Assembly: GCF_013177315.1 (NCBI RefSeq)
Contig: NZ_CP053661.1
Coordinates: 2,976,001 to 3,040,000, forward strand
Reading direction: 5' to 3'
Source of the DNA: Thermoleptolyngbya sichuanensis A183
GTDB taxonomy: Bacteria > Cyanobacteriota > Cyanobacteriia > Elainellales > Elainellaceae
DNA length: 64,000 nt
Below are positions 24,742-35,500 of the stretch, piece after piece. Below the pieces are notes generated by a model. The model did not search any database. It saw only the letters and a program-made list of their open reading frames with translations, and was not told where the DNA came from. Numbering within the stretch: position 1 is the first letter of the stretch; every line of letters starts with the position of its first letter. Position numbers and translations under genes: made by a program.

Positions 24742-25036
24742 CTGTTTCATCGAAAGTGGGATGCTCCTAACCGTCACCCGCATCAACGACTTTCGGAACA
24801 CCTACATTGCCCATCAGGAACAAGAGCTAACCGATAAAAATCTGGCTGAACAAGAACTCAAAATCTGGCTTGAGACGTTGCACATAATTGGGAAGTAAGC
24901 GAAATGGGTTTATTTTTTATCAAGAAATATAATAAGTCGCTGGCGTAGCCTCTCCGCAAAAAACTTAAGTCCTACACCAACAGAGTTGATATGACTCAGT
25001 TGTGTAGAAGCAAGAAGATACAGCCTCACAGCGCTC

Positions 25037-26035
25037 TCATAGCGCTTTAGACGACAGACTCATGCAGGCCTCTCCCTGGCAGGGATTGACTTCAACGATG
25101 ACGTGAGAGAGCGCGGGGATATGTTTCAGCAGGTTTTTGTAATGCTCTGGTGGCTGCGGCTCGTGGGTGACTAGCGCAACGGTGGCAGCCAGATGAGCCG
25201 GGCTGACGTTCCACACATGCAAATCAACCACCCGATTGTCGGCATCGGCTTCGATGGCGCTGATCAGGTCTAGCCGAACCGTGCGATCGGTTGCGCCGTC
25301 TAGCAAGATGGCCCCCGTTTCTCGGATCAGACTATTGGCCCATCGAGCAATCACCACTGCGCCGACCACGCCCATGATTGGATCGAGCCAAGTCCAGCCT
25401 CCCAATTTGCCTGCTAGAAGGGCGGCGATCGCCAGCGTCGAGGTCAGCGCATCTGCCAGGACGTGAACATAGGCAGCCCGCAGGTTGTGGTCGGTATGGG
25501 ACGAGTGCGCCGTCTCGTGCGGAAGATGCAGCTGGTGAGAAGGAGCCGCAGGGTCGTGGGAATAGCTATGAGAAGGATCGTGGGAATCTTGCAACAGCAC
25601 AGCGCTGACCAAATTCACCCCCAACCCCAGCAGCGCCACCCAGAGGGCTTCATTAAACTGAATCTGCTGGGGCTGAAATAGCCGATATCCCGACTCGATC
25701 GCCATCAGCAGCGCTACCACCGCCAGGGCGATCGCACTCGTAAACCCACCCAGCACGCTAACCTTCCCCGTGCCAAAGGTGTATTGGGGATTGTTGGCCT
25801 GTTTCCGGGCGTATTGGTATGCGAAGACCGTAATTCCAAATGCTGCAACATGGGTTGCCATGTGCCACCCATCGGCCAGCAGCGACATCGAGCCAAACAG
25901 GGTTCCCGCTGCAATCTCAGCAACCATCGTGACAGCAGTCAGAACCAGCACAATTTGGGTCTTGCGTTCTGCCCGATCCTGACGGATCAAAAAGTCGTGT
26001 GGGTGTTGCCAGGGTTCCAGGGTGTGAATGTGCAT
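25037..26035 (-). CDS. dmeF: CDF-family cation efflux protein, DmeF-like (Co/Ni)
   Basis: The 332-residue protein is a cation diffusion facilitator with about six membrane segments. It has the SLLADGWHMATH metal site in helix 2 and the paired site AYVHVLADALTS in helix 5. The HxxxD forms and a histidine-rich loop (HDPSHSYSHDPAAPSH) are typical of the DmeF branch, which exports Co(II) and Ni(II). The C-terminal cytoplasmic domain has VVDLHVWNVSPAH. The start is taken at ATG 26035; a GTG at 26044 is possible. It lies between mobile elements and has no visible RcnR/DmeR regulator beside it. Confidence 0.88.
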   Translation of the reverse strand: MHIHTLEPWQHPHDFLIRQDRAERKTQIVLVLTAVTMVAEIAAGTLFGSMSLLADGWHMATHVAAFGITVFAYQYARKQANNPQYTFGTGKVSVLGGFTSAIALAVVALLMAIESGYRLFQPQQIQFNEALWVALLGLGVNLVSAVLLQDSHDPSHSYSHDPAAPSHQLHLPHETAHSSHTDHNLRAAYVHVLADALTSTLAIAALLAGKLGGWTWLDPIMGVVGAVVIARWANSLIRETGAILLDGATDRTVRLDLISAIEADADNRVVDLHVWNVSPAHLAATVALVTHEPQPPEHYKNLLKHIPALSHVIVEVNPCQGEACMSLSSKAL

Positions 26036-26134
26036 AGCGCTCACCAGAGCAAGCTGAGTCTCTATAGCTTACGACCAAGTTTGACTTTAGCCTATCAATT
26101 TCCTGTTGCTCACAGATTGCTCCAGATGACCCAA

Positions 26135-26199
26135 ATCGCCCTAGGCATTGTTCTAAGTTTTAAAACTTTCTAGGTCGTTGATTGCCCGGAGTCGATCCC
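26135..26199. repeat. MITE-4 fragment, truncated by the outer IS4-type element
   Basis: From a CTAG onward this sequence runs through GTTTTAAAACTTTCTAGGTC to GAGTCGATCC and matches, with few changes, the reverse complement of the right part of the complete element at 51331-51472. It stops where the outer IS begins at about 26199. The other half is not found at the far side of the IS. Confidence 0.65.
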
Positions 26200-26332
26200 C
26201 TGACTGCCTGACACATCTTTTTATGCGGACTGCCCGGGTGTCGGCTGGCAGCACAAGGATTGAATTCTAGAAAACCAAATGCGGTCATAATAGTGGGCTT
26301 CAGCTTTTTTAGAGGCAAAACAGGGTTCAGGG

Positions 26333-27621
26333 CTGCTTGACTGACAAAACTAAGAAGCTGGAATACGGCTGAGGACAGTGAATTCACGCTTTAGGGAGTC
26401 ATCGTGTTGTCGCCTTGATGCGATGGCAGGTTGAGGGTCAGGTGAACAGGAGAGGAACTGATAAACGTGAATCTTCCACTGGTGAGTGATAGCCAGCCGA
26501 ATCCAATTCCAGCCCAGCTTGAGATAACTCATGCCGCGCTTCCAGTGAGCATCGACTTGGCGACGCTTGCCGGATGCGACCACTTGCCCCCCTTGGAGAA
26601 CTAAGAACAGCATCGTCAAGGCGATTACCCCACACAACTGGGAAAGGGCAACCTCGTCTCTGAGTCTGGAGGCTTCGAGATTAAACCCGTTGGACTTCAA
26701 ATCCAAAAACGACTCCTCCACCTGAAATCTCAGTCGATATTGGGCAAACGTCTGCAAGTTCGTCGGCTCATCACTCACAATTGTCCAATTCTCCCTGCTG
26801 AGTTTGTCGTGGGCAAAGGCAAGGTAAACATTGTCGTAGGGCTTTGTTCTACCCACCGACACTGCAGGCGTAAAGTAAGCTTGTCCTGGTTGCAATTGAA
26901 CCGACGATACCTGGCGCCACTGCCCTTGGTGCTGAAATTGGAAGGAGCGTTTGATGCGGATGCGGAAATGCCAACCCAGATTCTCCCGGAGGTATTTCAT
27001 CAACTTGCCATCGGCAAACCCTCGGTCTGCCAAAAGGACAATCGCGACACCTTCGGGCATCAGCCGTTGCGCTTGCCGCAGTACCCGTTGAATCGTCCAC
27101 AACCTGACGGTGCTGCTTGATTGCGCCACCACTTTCCAAGCGACCGGAACCGTTCTTCCTCGGTACACCACTGCGACCCAGACGATGCAGAAACAATTCC
27201 ATACGACCGTTGTATCGAGGCTTAAGTAGAGTCGTTGGGTCTGCCAGTTGGACAGAGCCTGCCCAATCAGCGCATGATGAGCGGACGCGACATTGATCCG
27301 CCGATTCGACAACCAGCGGCGAAACCGGCGTTGGTGGGATTGAGCCATTTGAGCGCGACTCCTCACATACACCCCAAATCCATTGAGATGAACGTTTTGG
27401 CTTCCAATCATGCCAATGATCATCCAGCACAGTGTTTGCAGATGGCGAGCATCCTGCCACTGAATGTCGCATTGACGCAGAAAATCATTCAACGCATCAT
27501 AAAGACGGGAAGTCGGTGACATTGATTTGACTGGTTTGTGTGGTTACTTCTCAGCCTAAATCATGCTCTGCTTCCCGCATGGCTTTCGTTCCAGCTTTAA
27601 CCTGTTTTGTCAGTCAAGCAG
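26333..27621 (-). mobile_element. Inner IS4-type element with 10-bp target duplication
   Basis: The inverted ends are CTGCTTGACTGACAAAAC on both sides. The 10-bp direct repeat GGGTTCAGGG lies at 26323-26332 and 27622-27631. The element is 1,289 bp with one transposase gene. It is inserted in the 3' part of the transposase gene of the outer element. Confidence 0.92.
26350..27522 (-). CDS. IS4-type transposase (inner element)
   Basis: The 390-residue transposase has the first Asp in LYLSLDTTVVWN, the second in IVLLADRGFADG and the Y-R-E-K signature in YRLRFQVEESFLDLKS, near residue 270. These are IS4-family hallmarks. The N-terminal part with SQNVHLNGFGVYV and the R-R-rich segment QRRFRRWLSNRRI is likely the DNA-binding region. 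Frame and ends are complete, so the element may be active. Confidence 0.88.
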   Translation of the reverse strand: MSPTSRLYDALNDFLRQCDIQWQDARHLQTLCWMIIGMIGSQNVHLNGFGVYVRSRAQMAQSHQRRFRRWLSNRRINVASAHHALIGQALSNWQTQRLYLSLDTTVVWNCFCIVWVAVVYRGRTVPVAWKVVAQSSSTVRLWTIQRVLRQAQRLMPEGVAIVLLADRGFADGKLMKYLRENLGWHFRIRIKRSFQFQHQGQWRQVSSVQLQPGQAYFTPAVSVGRTKPYDNVYLAFAHDKLSRENWTIVSDEPTNLQTFAQYRLRFQVEESFLDLKSNGFNLEASRLRDEVALSQLCGVIALTMLFLVLQGGQVVASGKRRQVDAHWKRGMSYLKLGWNWIRLAITHQWKIHVYQFLSCSPDPQPAIASRRQHDDSLKREFTVLSRIPAS

Positions 27622-28980
27622 GGGTTCAGGGTCAACGGTAAATAGGGCAATCGGCTGAAGCAGTGTTCGCCCTTTATTGACGGCACCCTTGAGCCAGCGC
27701 AAACCTATGTTGAGATAGCTAATCCCTCGCCTCCAGTGCGGGTCAACCTGGCAGCGTAGCCCATCGAGTTGCACCGCCATGCCCTGGGTCGTGCCATCAA
27801 GGATAGCGATCGCCGCGACCAGATAGAGGCGTTCGAGAGCCGGAGCGGAGCGGATGCCGGAAGCTTCTAACTCAAAGACACCAGATTTAGAATCGAGGAA
27901 AAGCTCCTCGACTCGAAAGCGGAGAGCATATTGCCACAGGGTATTGAGGGAGGGAGACTCATCAGTGATGACCGCCCAGGGTTCCTCGACGCCTTTGACA
28001 TGAGCCAGCACCAAATTGCAGCGCCAGCGCCCCTCGCTCCAGATTCCCACCCCTTCATAGAGTCGAGCTTCACCTTTGGGAGGCCACAGATAGCCTACCT
28101 TAACAGGATGACGGCGCGGACCCTGCACCACTACGTCACTGGGCAAGCGTAAACAATAGTGCCAGCGACTTTGGCTTAGCCACTCCAGCAGGTCATGGTT
28201 AGCAAACCCGCGGTCGGCTAACACCATCACATCGGGGTACGACTGCAACAGCCGATGGGCTAACCGCAGCATGGGGAGGTATCGCTTCGTGCTGACGGTG
28301 GCACTGGGATGCTCCAAAACCCGCCACAGCAGCGGCACCGCTCGTCCGCAACAGGTAACCGTCAGGTGAATCCTGCAGTAGCGATTCCACAACACCGTCG
28401 TATCGAGCGCCAGGTAAAGCCGCCGACCTTGCCAGCGATGGATGGCGGCTAGCACCAGCGGCACGTACAGACTTTTGACCCGCACCCGGCGATTGCCTAG
28501 GAAGCGCTGCCACCGGCGTTCAGTGCTTTGCGCCTGACGGGCCCGACTGGGCACATAGGCTTCCCACTGCGGCAGGCTCAACCGACCGCTGCACACCAGG
28601 GCCGTCACCATCCACGCCAGCGCTTTGAGGTGGCGCAGGTCGCGGGCATTACTGGATTGACGCAATAACGACAGCACTTGATCATAGAGGCAGGTGGTGG
28701 CTGGCATGATACAGACCCTGAGATGACGCAAATTTCAGCGTCTCATGTCAGCTCACCTTTTCCCTCTGTTGACGAGGTCTCAACTCTTTCAACCACTTGT
28801 GTCAGGCAGTCAGGAGTAAAACTGTCAGATACTTAATTTACAGAGTACTTAGTATCTTCAATAATTCCTCAATAATTTTTGTAGAAGCCCCACATAGCAG
28901 AGCTTCTACAAAAAATCTAAACCTCATCTCAACAGGGTTGATATTAGGACAAGGCGGCAGTAAAGCTGCACACTGGGTCT

Positions 28981-29201
28981 TAGAGGATGTTTGAAAAGTC
29001 CTACTATTTGGAGCAAAGCGTGCAAGATCCCCCTAAATCCCCCTTAAAAAGGGGGACTTTAAGGCGGTTTCCCCCCTCAAGATCCCCCTAGATCCCCCTT
29101 AAAAAGGGGGACTTTAAGGCGGTTTCCCCCCTTTTTAAGGTGGGCCAAGGGGGGATCTCTGAGTGCTTGACATTACAGGCGATACCTTTTCAAACACCCT
29201 C

Positions 29202-29204
<3 letters not shown>
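28981..29204 (+). repeat. MITE-3 copy 2, with internal 55-bp duplication, ending in the gap1 stop codon
   Basis: The ends TAGAGGATGTTTGAAAAG and CTTTTCAAACACCCTCTTA match copy 1. A 55-bp unit beginning CAAGATCC is tandemly repeated (29023 and 29078), making this copy longer. The last three bases (TTA, 29202-29204) are the complement of the TAA stop of gap1. Confidence 0.82.
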
Positions 29205-30612
<1,408 letters not shown>

Positions 30613-32196
30613 ATGTTGATTGGAACCGCTGCCACTGCGACCCGTGATGTGCCGGAGCTGATTCCGGTGCTGATTATTTTGCTGCTGGTGGCGACGGCGG
30701 TGGCGCTGCTGTCGCGGCGGTTTCGGCTGCCCTACGTGACGGGGCTGGTGATTGCGGGGCTGGCGATCGCCGAACTGTTGCCCCGGCGAGTTGGCCTCAA
30801 CACCTCGCTGATCCTGAACCTGTTTTTGCCCATTCTGCTGTTTGAATCTGCCATCAACACTGACATTAGCCGCCTCCGCAGCACTCTGAGGCCAATTCTG
30901 CTGCTGGCGGGGCCAGGTGTGGTGCTGGCTTCAGGTATCACTGCGCTGGTGCTGAAGTTTGGGCTGGGTCTGGGGTGGATTCCGGCGCTGCTGGCGGGGG
31001 TGATCTTGGCGATTACTGATACGGTGTCGGTCATTGCCGTGTTCAAAGAAGTTGCTGTGCCGGGTCGCCTTTCGACCATTGTGGAAGGCGAGAGCTTGTT
31101 TAACGACGGCATTGCCCTGGTGCTGTTTGGGCTGATTTTGCAGGCGCATCTGACGGGTTCGGTGACGCTGACGGAAGGCGTGCAGCGATTTGTGGTGGTG
31201 ATTGCGGGCGGGGCGCTGCTGGGGCTGGTGTTGGGCTATCTCTGTGCAGGCTTTTTTACTCAGTCGGATGATCCCCTCAGCGGCATTTTGCTGACGGTGG
31301 CGCTGGCGCTGGGGGCGTATCAGCTTGGGGAGTTGCTGCGGGTGTCGGGCGTGGTTGCGGTGGTGGTGTCTGGATTAATCGTGGGAAATGCGGGGCTATC
31401 GCGGCGATTTTCTGCCTCCAGCCGCATCACGCTATATAACTTCTGGAATTACGCTGCTTTTGGGGTTAATACGTTTATTTTTCTGCTGATTGGTCTGGAG
31501 CTGGAGTTATTTACGCTGTGGCGCAATTTGCCGGCCGTGCTGCTGGCGATCGCCGCGTATCAGGTGGGGCGGCTGCTGTCGGTCTATCCGCTATTGGCGC
31601 TGCTGCGGCCCTTCGATCGCCCAATTCCCCTACGCTGGCAGCATGTGATGTTTTTGGGCAACATCAAAGGCTCGCTGTCGATGGCGCTGGCGCTGAGCCT
31701 GCCTGCTAGCCTAGCGGAACGCGGTGATCTGATTGCGCTGGTCTATGGAGCCGTGCTGCTGTCGTTGGTGGGGCAGGGCCTCAGCTTGCCGTGGCTGGTG
31801 AAGCAGCTAAAGCTATCGCCCCTGTCGGAAACCCGCCGCCAAACCGAGGAATTGCAGGCGCAACTGATCGCCGCCAAAGCTGCCCAGGACGAGCTAGAAA
31901 GCCTGCTGAAGACGGGCGTATTGCCCAAGGCGGTATATGAGGAACTGCGATCGCGCTATCAAGTCCAGGTGGCCCGCGCCGAAAAATTGCTGCGCGATCG
32001 CTACAACCAGCGGGCGGACTCTGGCGCAATCGACGCGGGCGATCGCCCCAAACTCGATGCCATCCGCCGCCATCTGCTGCTTTCGGAAAAAAGCGCCCTG
32101 CAAGAGGCCCTGCGAAAGCGGGTGATTTCTGAGGCGATCGCCCGCGAACAGCTTCAGCAAATCGACGAACAACTCTTGCTTTTGGAGGACGAATAA
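30613..32196 (+). CDS. Sodium/proton antiporter of the CPA1 (NhaP) type
   Basis: The 527-residue protein has about twelve hydrophobic segments and CPA1 motifs: LFLPILLFESAINTD, AGVILAITDTVSVIAVFKE and VEGESLFNDGIALVLF, the last two forming the ion-binding core. From about residue 395 a charged cytoplasmic tail of some 130 residues, helical and coiled-coil-like, follows. It exchanges Na+ for H+ across the cytoplasmic or thylakoid membrane for pH and salt balance. I chose the ATG at 30613, because the longer frame to 30514 adds only polar residues before the first membrane helix. Confidence 0.9.
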   Translation: MLIGTAATATRDVPELIPVLIILLLVATAVALLSRRFRLPYVTGLVIAGLAIAELLPRRVGLNTSLILNLFLPILLFESAINTDISRLRSTLRPILLLAGPGVVLASGITALVLKFGLGLGWIPALLAGVILAITDTVSVIAVFKEVAVPGRLSTIVEGESLFNDGIALVLFGLILQAHLTGSVTLTEGVQRFVVVIAGGALLGLVLGYLCAGFFTQSDDPLSGILLTVALALGAYQLGELLRVSGVVAVVVSGLIVGNAGLSRRFSASSRITLYNFWNYAAFGVNTFIFLLIGLELELFTLWRNLPAVLLAIAAYQVGRLLSVYPLLALLRPFDRPIPLRWQHVMFLGNIKGSLSMALALSLPASLAERGDLIALVYGAVLLSLVGQGLSLPWLVKQLKLSPLSETRRQTEELQAQLIAAKAAQDELESLLKTGVLPKAVYEELRSRYQVQVARAEKLLRDRYNQRADSGAIDAGDRPKLDAIRRHLLLSEKSALQEALRKRVISEAIAREQLQQIDEQLLLLEDE

Positions 32197-32546
32197 GAAT
32201 GAGTAAGATCAAACAGGTGCAGGTTCGTTTTTCGGCGATCGCCCTTCATCTGGCAGCACCCGTACCTTTGGGCGATCGCCCCCCAGATACCTTTTGGGAC
32301 GTTGCACACTGACCAAGGTCTGTCGCTACTAAACCTTTGCGGCTGACCCGAAAGCTGTTGGGAGTGTGCGGCTTGACCCCAATCTCGAAGGACTGAACCT
32401 TCGCAATTGGGGGCGTTGGCGTAAGCCCTGCGGAGCAGCCATCGCCTACCCACCGATAAGCTGACAGAACCAAGGGCGAAGTTTGTGGCCAGGGACGAAG
32501 TTTGTGATTGCATACCCACCAATCCCGCATCTGCCTGATTGCCTTG
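32197..32546. other. Intergenic region between antiporter and recJ, no supported gene
   Basis: A 37-codon frame at 32199-32312 starts 2 bp after the antiporter stop, but it consists largely of HIP1-derived sequence and is not convincing. The rest has short inverted repeats and GCGATCGCC palindromes only. The two flanking genes converge here. Confidence 0.4.
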
Positions 32547-35500
32547 CTACGAGCCGCCGTAGATCGATTGCAATAGCCCCGATTTAGCCGACTTTCCCAA
32601 AATCTTTTGCTGCAATCCGTTCAACTGCCAGGGATAGAGCGATCGCCCCTTCCCAAATGCCCCCAAACTCAATTGCCCCACCTGCGCCAGCAGACTCGCA
32701 GCAGCAGTAGAGTCACGCTGCATCCAGCCCGCCACCGGATGCTCCCAGGTTTGCAGAAACTCCGTAACCTGATAGCGGGCATCCGCTGCGGCTTCGTCGT
32801 CGGGGTTGCCTGCTAAGACGTAGAGATCCGCAGCGGCGGGTTCCAGCGGCATCTTCAGCGCGGATTCTCGAATGGCTTGCCAAGTGGGCGCAAGGAGCAT
32901 CGCCAAAATATGAAGGGCGTTGGGCGTTTTGAACTCCTCTGGATCGAGCGAAAGGTCGCCAAGCTGCGTGTCGCCTGTCTGCTCTAGCCAGTATTCACCC
33001 AGCGCCGTGATAAACGGCTCGACGACCTCCCGCAGCACGACCGCACAGAGCGATCGCCCAACGGCTGCATAATCGGCAGCAGCATAATCGGCAGCAGCAT
33101 AATCCGCAGCAGCATAATCCGCTGCGGCAGCGTCCGTTTCTCCCCCAGACTCGCCCATCAGCCGCTGAGCCGTTTGTAAGTCCTGCTGGCTTTGGGGATT
33201 GAGGCAATACCAGACTTTCTTGCCAAGGTGCGCTTTGATATTTTTGGGAAATGCAGGTTTGGGGAAAGCAGGTTTAGGAAAGACTGGGGCGCTGGGCGTT
33301 GGGCTTGCAGAACTCGCCTGCTGATTCGGTAACGCAGATTCCAATGCAAATTCTGCCGAGACAGCATTCTGCATGGTGTTGATTTGGGCTTGCGGTTGCG
33401 GGATGGTGGCTGGTCGGCGCGTTTGATTTTCGGCGTGATCCGGTTCTGCCTGGGTCTGGGAGCGCGGAGTCTGCGGCTGTTCGGCGGAGAGACAGTCTAG
33501 CTGCTGCTGCAAATGGGCAAGCTGCTGGGTGAGCGCGCTGATATGCTGGTCTTTTTCAGCTAGGAGTCGATCTTTTTTTTTAAGCAGATCGGTTTTTTCC
33601 GCGATTTCCAGCGCGTTGAGGGCGGCACGAATCAGGTTGAAATAGTGCGGCTGGGAGACATCCACAGGTTGAGCCTCGGCGCGGCTCTCGCCCAAAAATC
33701 CCCAGGTTTCTCTGGGGCGAGTGGCCAAAAGCTGCCCGTCGGGGTTGTAGATGTGCAGTTCGCGCTGACCCTCGACGGTGGTGATATGGCAGGTGTAGGT
33801 GCGGTTGTTGAAGGGGAAGGGGAGTCCGGGCAGGGAAACGGGGGAGGGGGAGCTTTGGGGAGATGAATCGCTGGCGGGTTCGGGCGGGTCGGGCGGGGGG
33901 TCGGGCAGATCGGGGATAGGAACACCACCGGGAAGGCGGATGCCGATGAGTTCAAGTTCCACGTTCATCTGACCGTTCCACTCGTTGAGGCGGAGGCGAT
34001 AGGCGATGTCGATGGGGCTGGGCAGGGGGCAATATTCACCCCAGCGCCAGGCGATCGCCTTTATGCCGTACTCATCGTCGTCCTGAGCCACGACGACCCG
34101 CAGATGAGAGCGGTCTTTGCCAATCACCTGCTGTTCCACAATACGGACATTGGGAGTCCAGAAGACGGGGTCGGGGTTGCCAATGCCGCAGGGGTGGAGT
34201 TGGTCGATTTGCTGATACAGGTCGAGGGTGAGGTCGTGCAGGTTTGCCTGGGCATCGACTTCGATCAGCGGGCGCAGGTGCTGGGGTTGCAGGTGCATGT
34301 TGGCGAAGATTCGCAGGCGCGATCGCATTTCTTCCAGGTTCTCTGTGGCCAGGGAAAAGCCGCCCGCCGCTCGGTGTCCGCCAAACTTGTCGAGGATATC
34401 GGCGCAGCATTGCAGCGCATCGAACACGTTAAATTCGGGAATGCCCCGCGCTGAGCCGCGAATCCGCGTCGGGTCGCCTTCTTCGTACGTGCCGATGAAC
34501 ACGGGCACGCCGTAGCGCTCCACCAGCCGCGATGCGACGATGCCAATCACGCCGTGGTGCCAGCCGTCCTTCACCAGCAGCAGCACGCGGTCGTTTTGCA
34601 GATTGGGCGCGTAGGTTTCGGCAAGGGCGATCGCCTCCTGTTCGATCAATTCGCACAACCGCTGCCGCAGTTGGTTTACCTCTTCGCACTGCATTGCCCG
34701 CTCTAGCGCCACGCCCGGATCGTCCGTCGTTAGCAGGTCAATCACTATATTTGGGTCGGCAATGCGCCCCACGGCGTTGATCCGCGGCCCCAGACGAAAC
34801 CCAATGGCTTCCGGCTTCAGCGCGTCCTGCTCTGGATTCACGCCCGCCACCTGGATCAAAGCCTGTACGCCTGCCAGTTGCGACTTGGGCAGCCGCCGCA
34901 GTCCCCGTTGCAGCCAGCGCCGATTTACCCCCGTCAGGGGAGCTAGGTCGGCGATCGTGCCCAGGGTGAATAGCTCTAGCAGCGGCCCGGTGAGATCCTG
35001 GGTTTGCCCCAGTGCTTGCGCCAGCGAAATGGCCAGAATGTAGGCTACGCCCACGCCTGCCAGCCCTCGATAGGGCGAGCTTTCGGCAATTAATTTGGGA
35101 TTTAGGATGGCGTGGGCGGGGGGCAGTTCGGGTGGAATGTCGTGGTGGTCGGTGACGATGACGTGCATCCCCAGATCGCGGGCAAAGCCGATGGGCCCCG
35201 CCGCCGCGATGCCGTTGTCTACGGTCAAGATCACCCGCACACCTTGGGCGTGAAAGTCTTCCACGATGCGGTGGTTGATGCCGTAGCCCTCTGTCATGCG
35301 GCTGGGAATTTCTGACTGGACACGCCCACCGAGCGATCGCAGCGCCCGCAGCAACAGCGCCGTGCTGGTCATGCCGTCGGCATCGTAGTCGCCGCAGATG
35401 GCGATTCGCTGCTGTCGGGCGATCGCCGTTTGCAAAATGCTCACCGCCTCTGCCAGGTCAGGAAACTCATCCATCGGGGAGGCTAGCTGCATCAACTCAG

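Larger units (their letters stand above)
23607..24768 (+). mobile_element. ISKra4-family insertion sequence
   Basis: The ends are GGGAGCATCCCACTTTCG and, reversed on the right, AGGAGCATCCCACTTTCG. The element is flanked by the 8-bp direct repeat AACCGTCA at 23599-23606 and 24769-24776. The size is 1,162 bp. Ends, duplication size and transposase type fit ISKra4. It has two frames joined by a run of seven T residues. Confidence 0.9.
23309..24898 (+). pseudogene. HEPN-like gene split by an ISKra4 element
   Basis: Removing the ISKra4 element (23607-24768) and one copy of its 8-bp target duplication joins 23309-23606 to 24777-24898 in one frame of 139 residues ending at TAA 24896. The restored protein is helical and its C-terminal part holds RNTYIAH, which fits the R-N-x4-H RNase motif of HEPN domains. 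HEPN proteins are often toxins or defence RNases. I also recall similar sequence at the C terminus of large helicase-type defence proteins, so this may be the tail of a longer gene whose 5' part was removed with IS remnant A. GTG 23309 is a possible start. Confidence 0.6.
26221..28707 (-). pseudogene. IS4-type transposase, split by the inner IS element
   Basis: Reading from ATG 28707 to 27622, then skipping the inner element and one copy of its 10-bp duplication and continuing from 26322 to TAA 26221, gives an exact open frame of 395 residues. It has the DDE/YREK features LYLALDTTVLWNRY, VMVLADRGFAN and YALRFRVEELFLDSK. The present copy ends early at 27610 in a short artefactual tail, so it lacks about 33 native C-terminal residues. 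It shares its plan with the inner transposase. Confidence 0.85.
26200..28813 (-). mobile_element. Outer IS4-type element, interrupted by a second IS4-type element
   Basis: The ends CTGACTGCCTGACACA at 26200 and the reverse complement CTGACTGCCTGACACA at about 28798-28813 are perfect inverted repeats. Without the inner insertion the element is about 1.3 kb. Its transposase gene is split (see the pseudogene at 26221-28707). I see no target duplication, consistent with later rearrangement of one flank. Confidence 0.8.

Noticed and set aside
28881-28909. Inverted repeat GTAGAAGC / GCTTCTAC as a terminator
   Set aside because: The stem is followed by A residues in both directions, not T, and it is not close to a gene end.
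32199-32312. 37-codon frame directly after the antiporter gene
   Set aside because: Mostly HIP1-derived sequence and no hydrophobic or conserved pattern.
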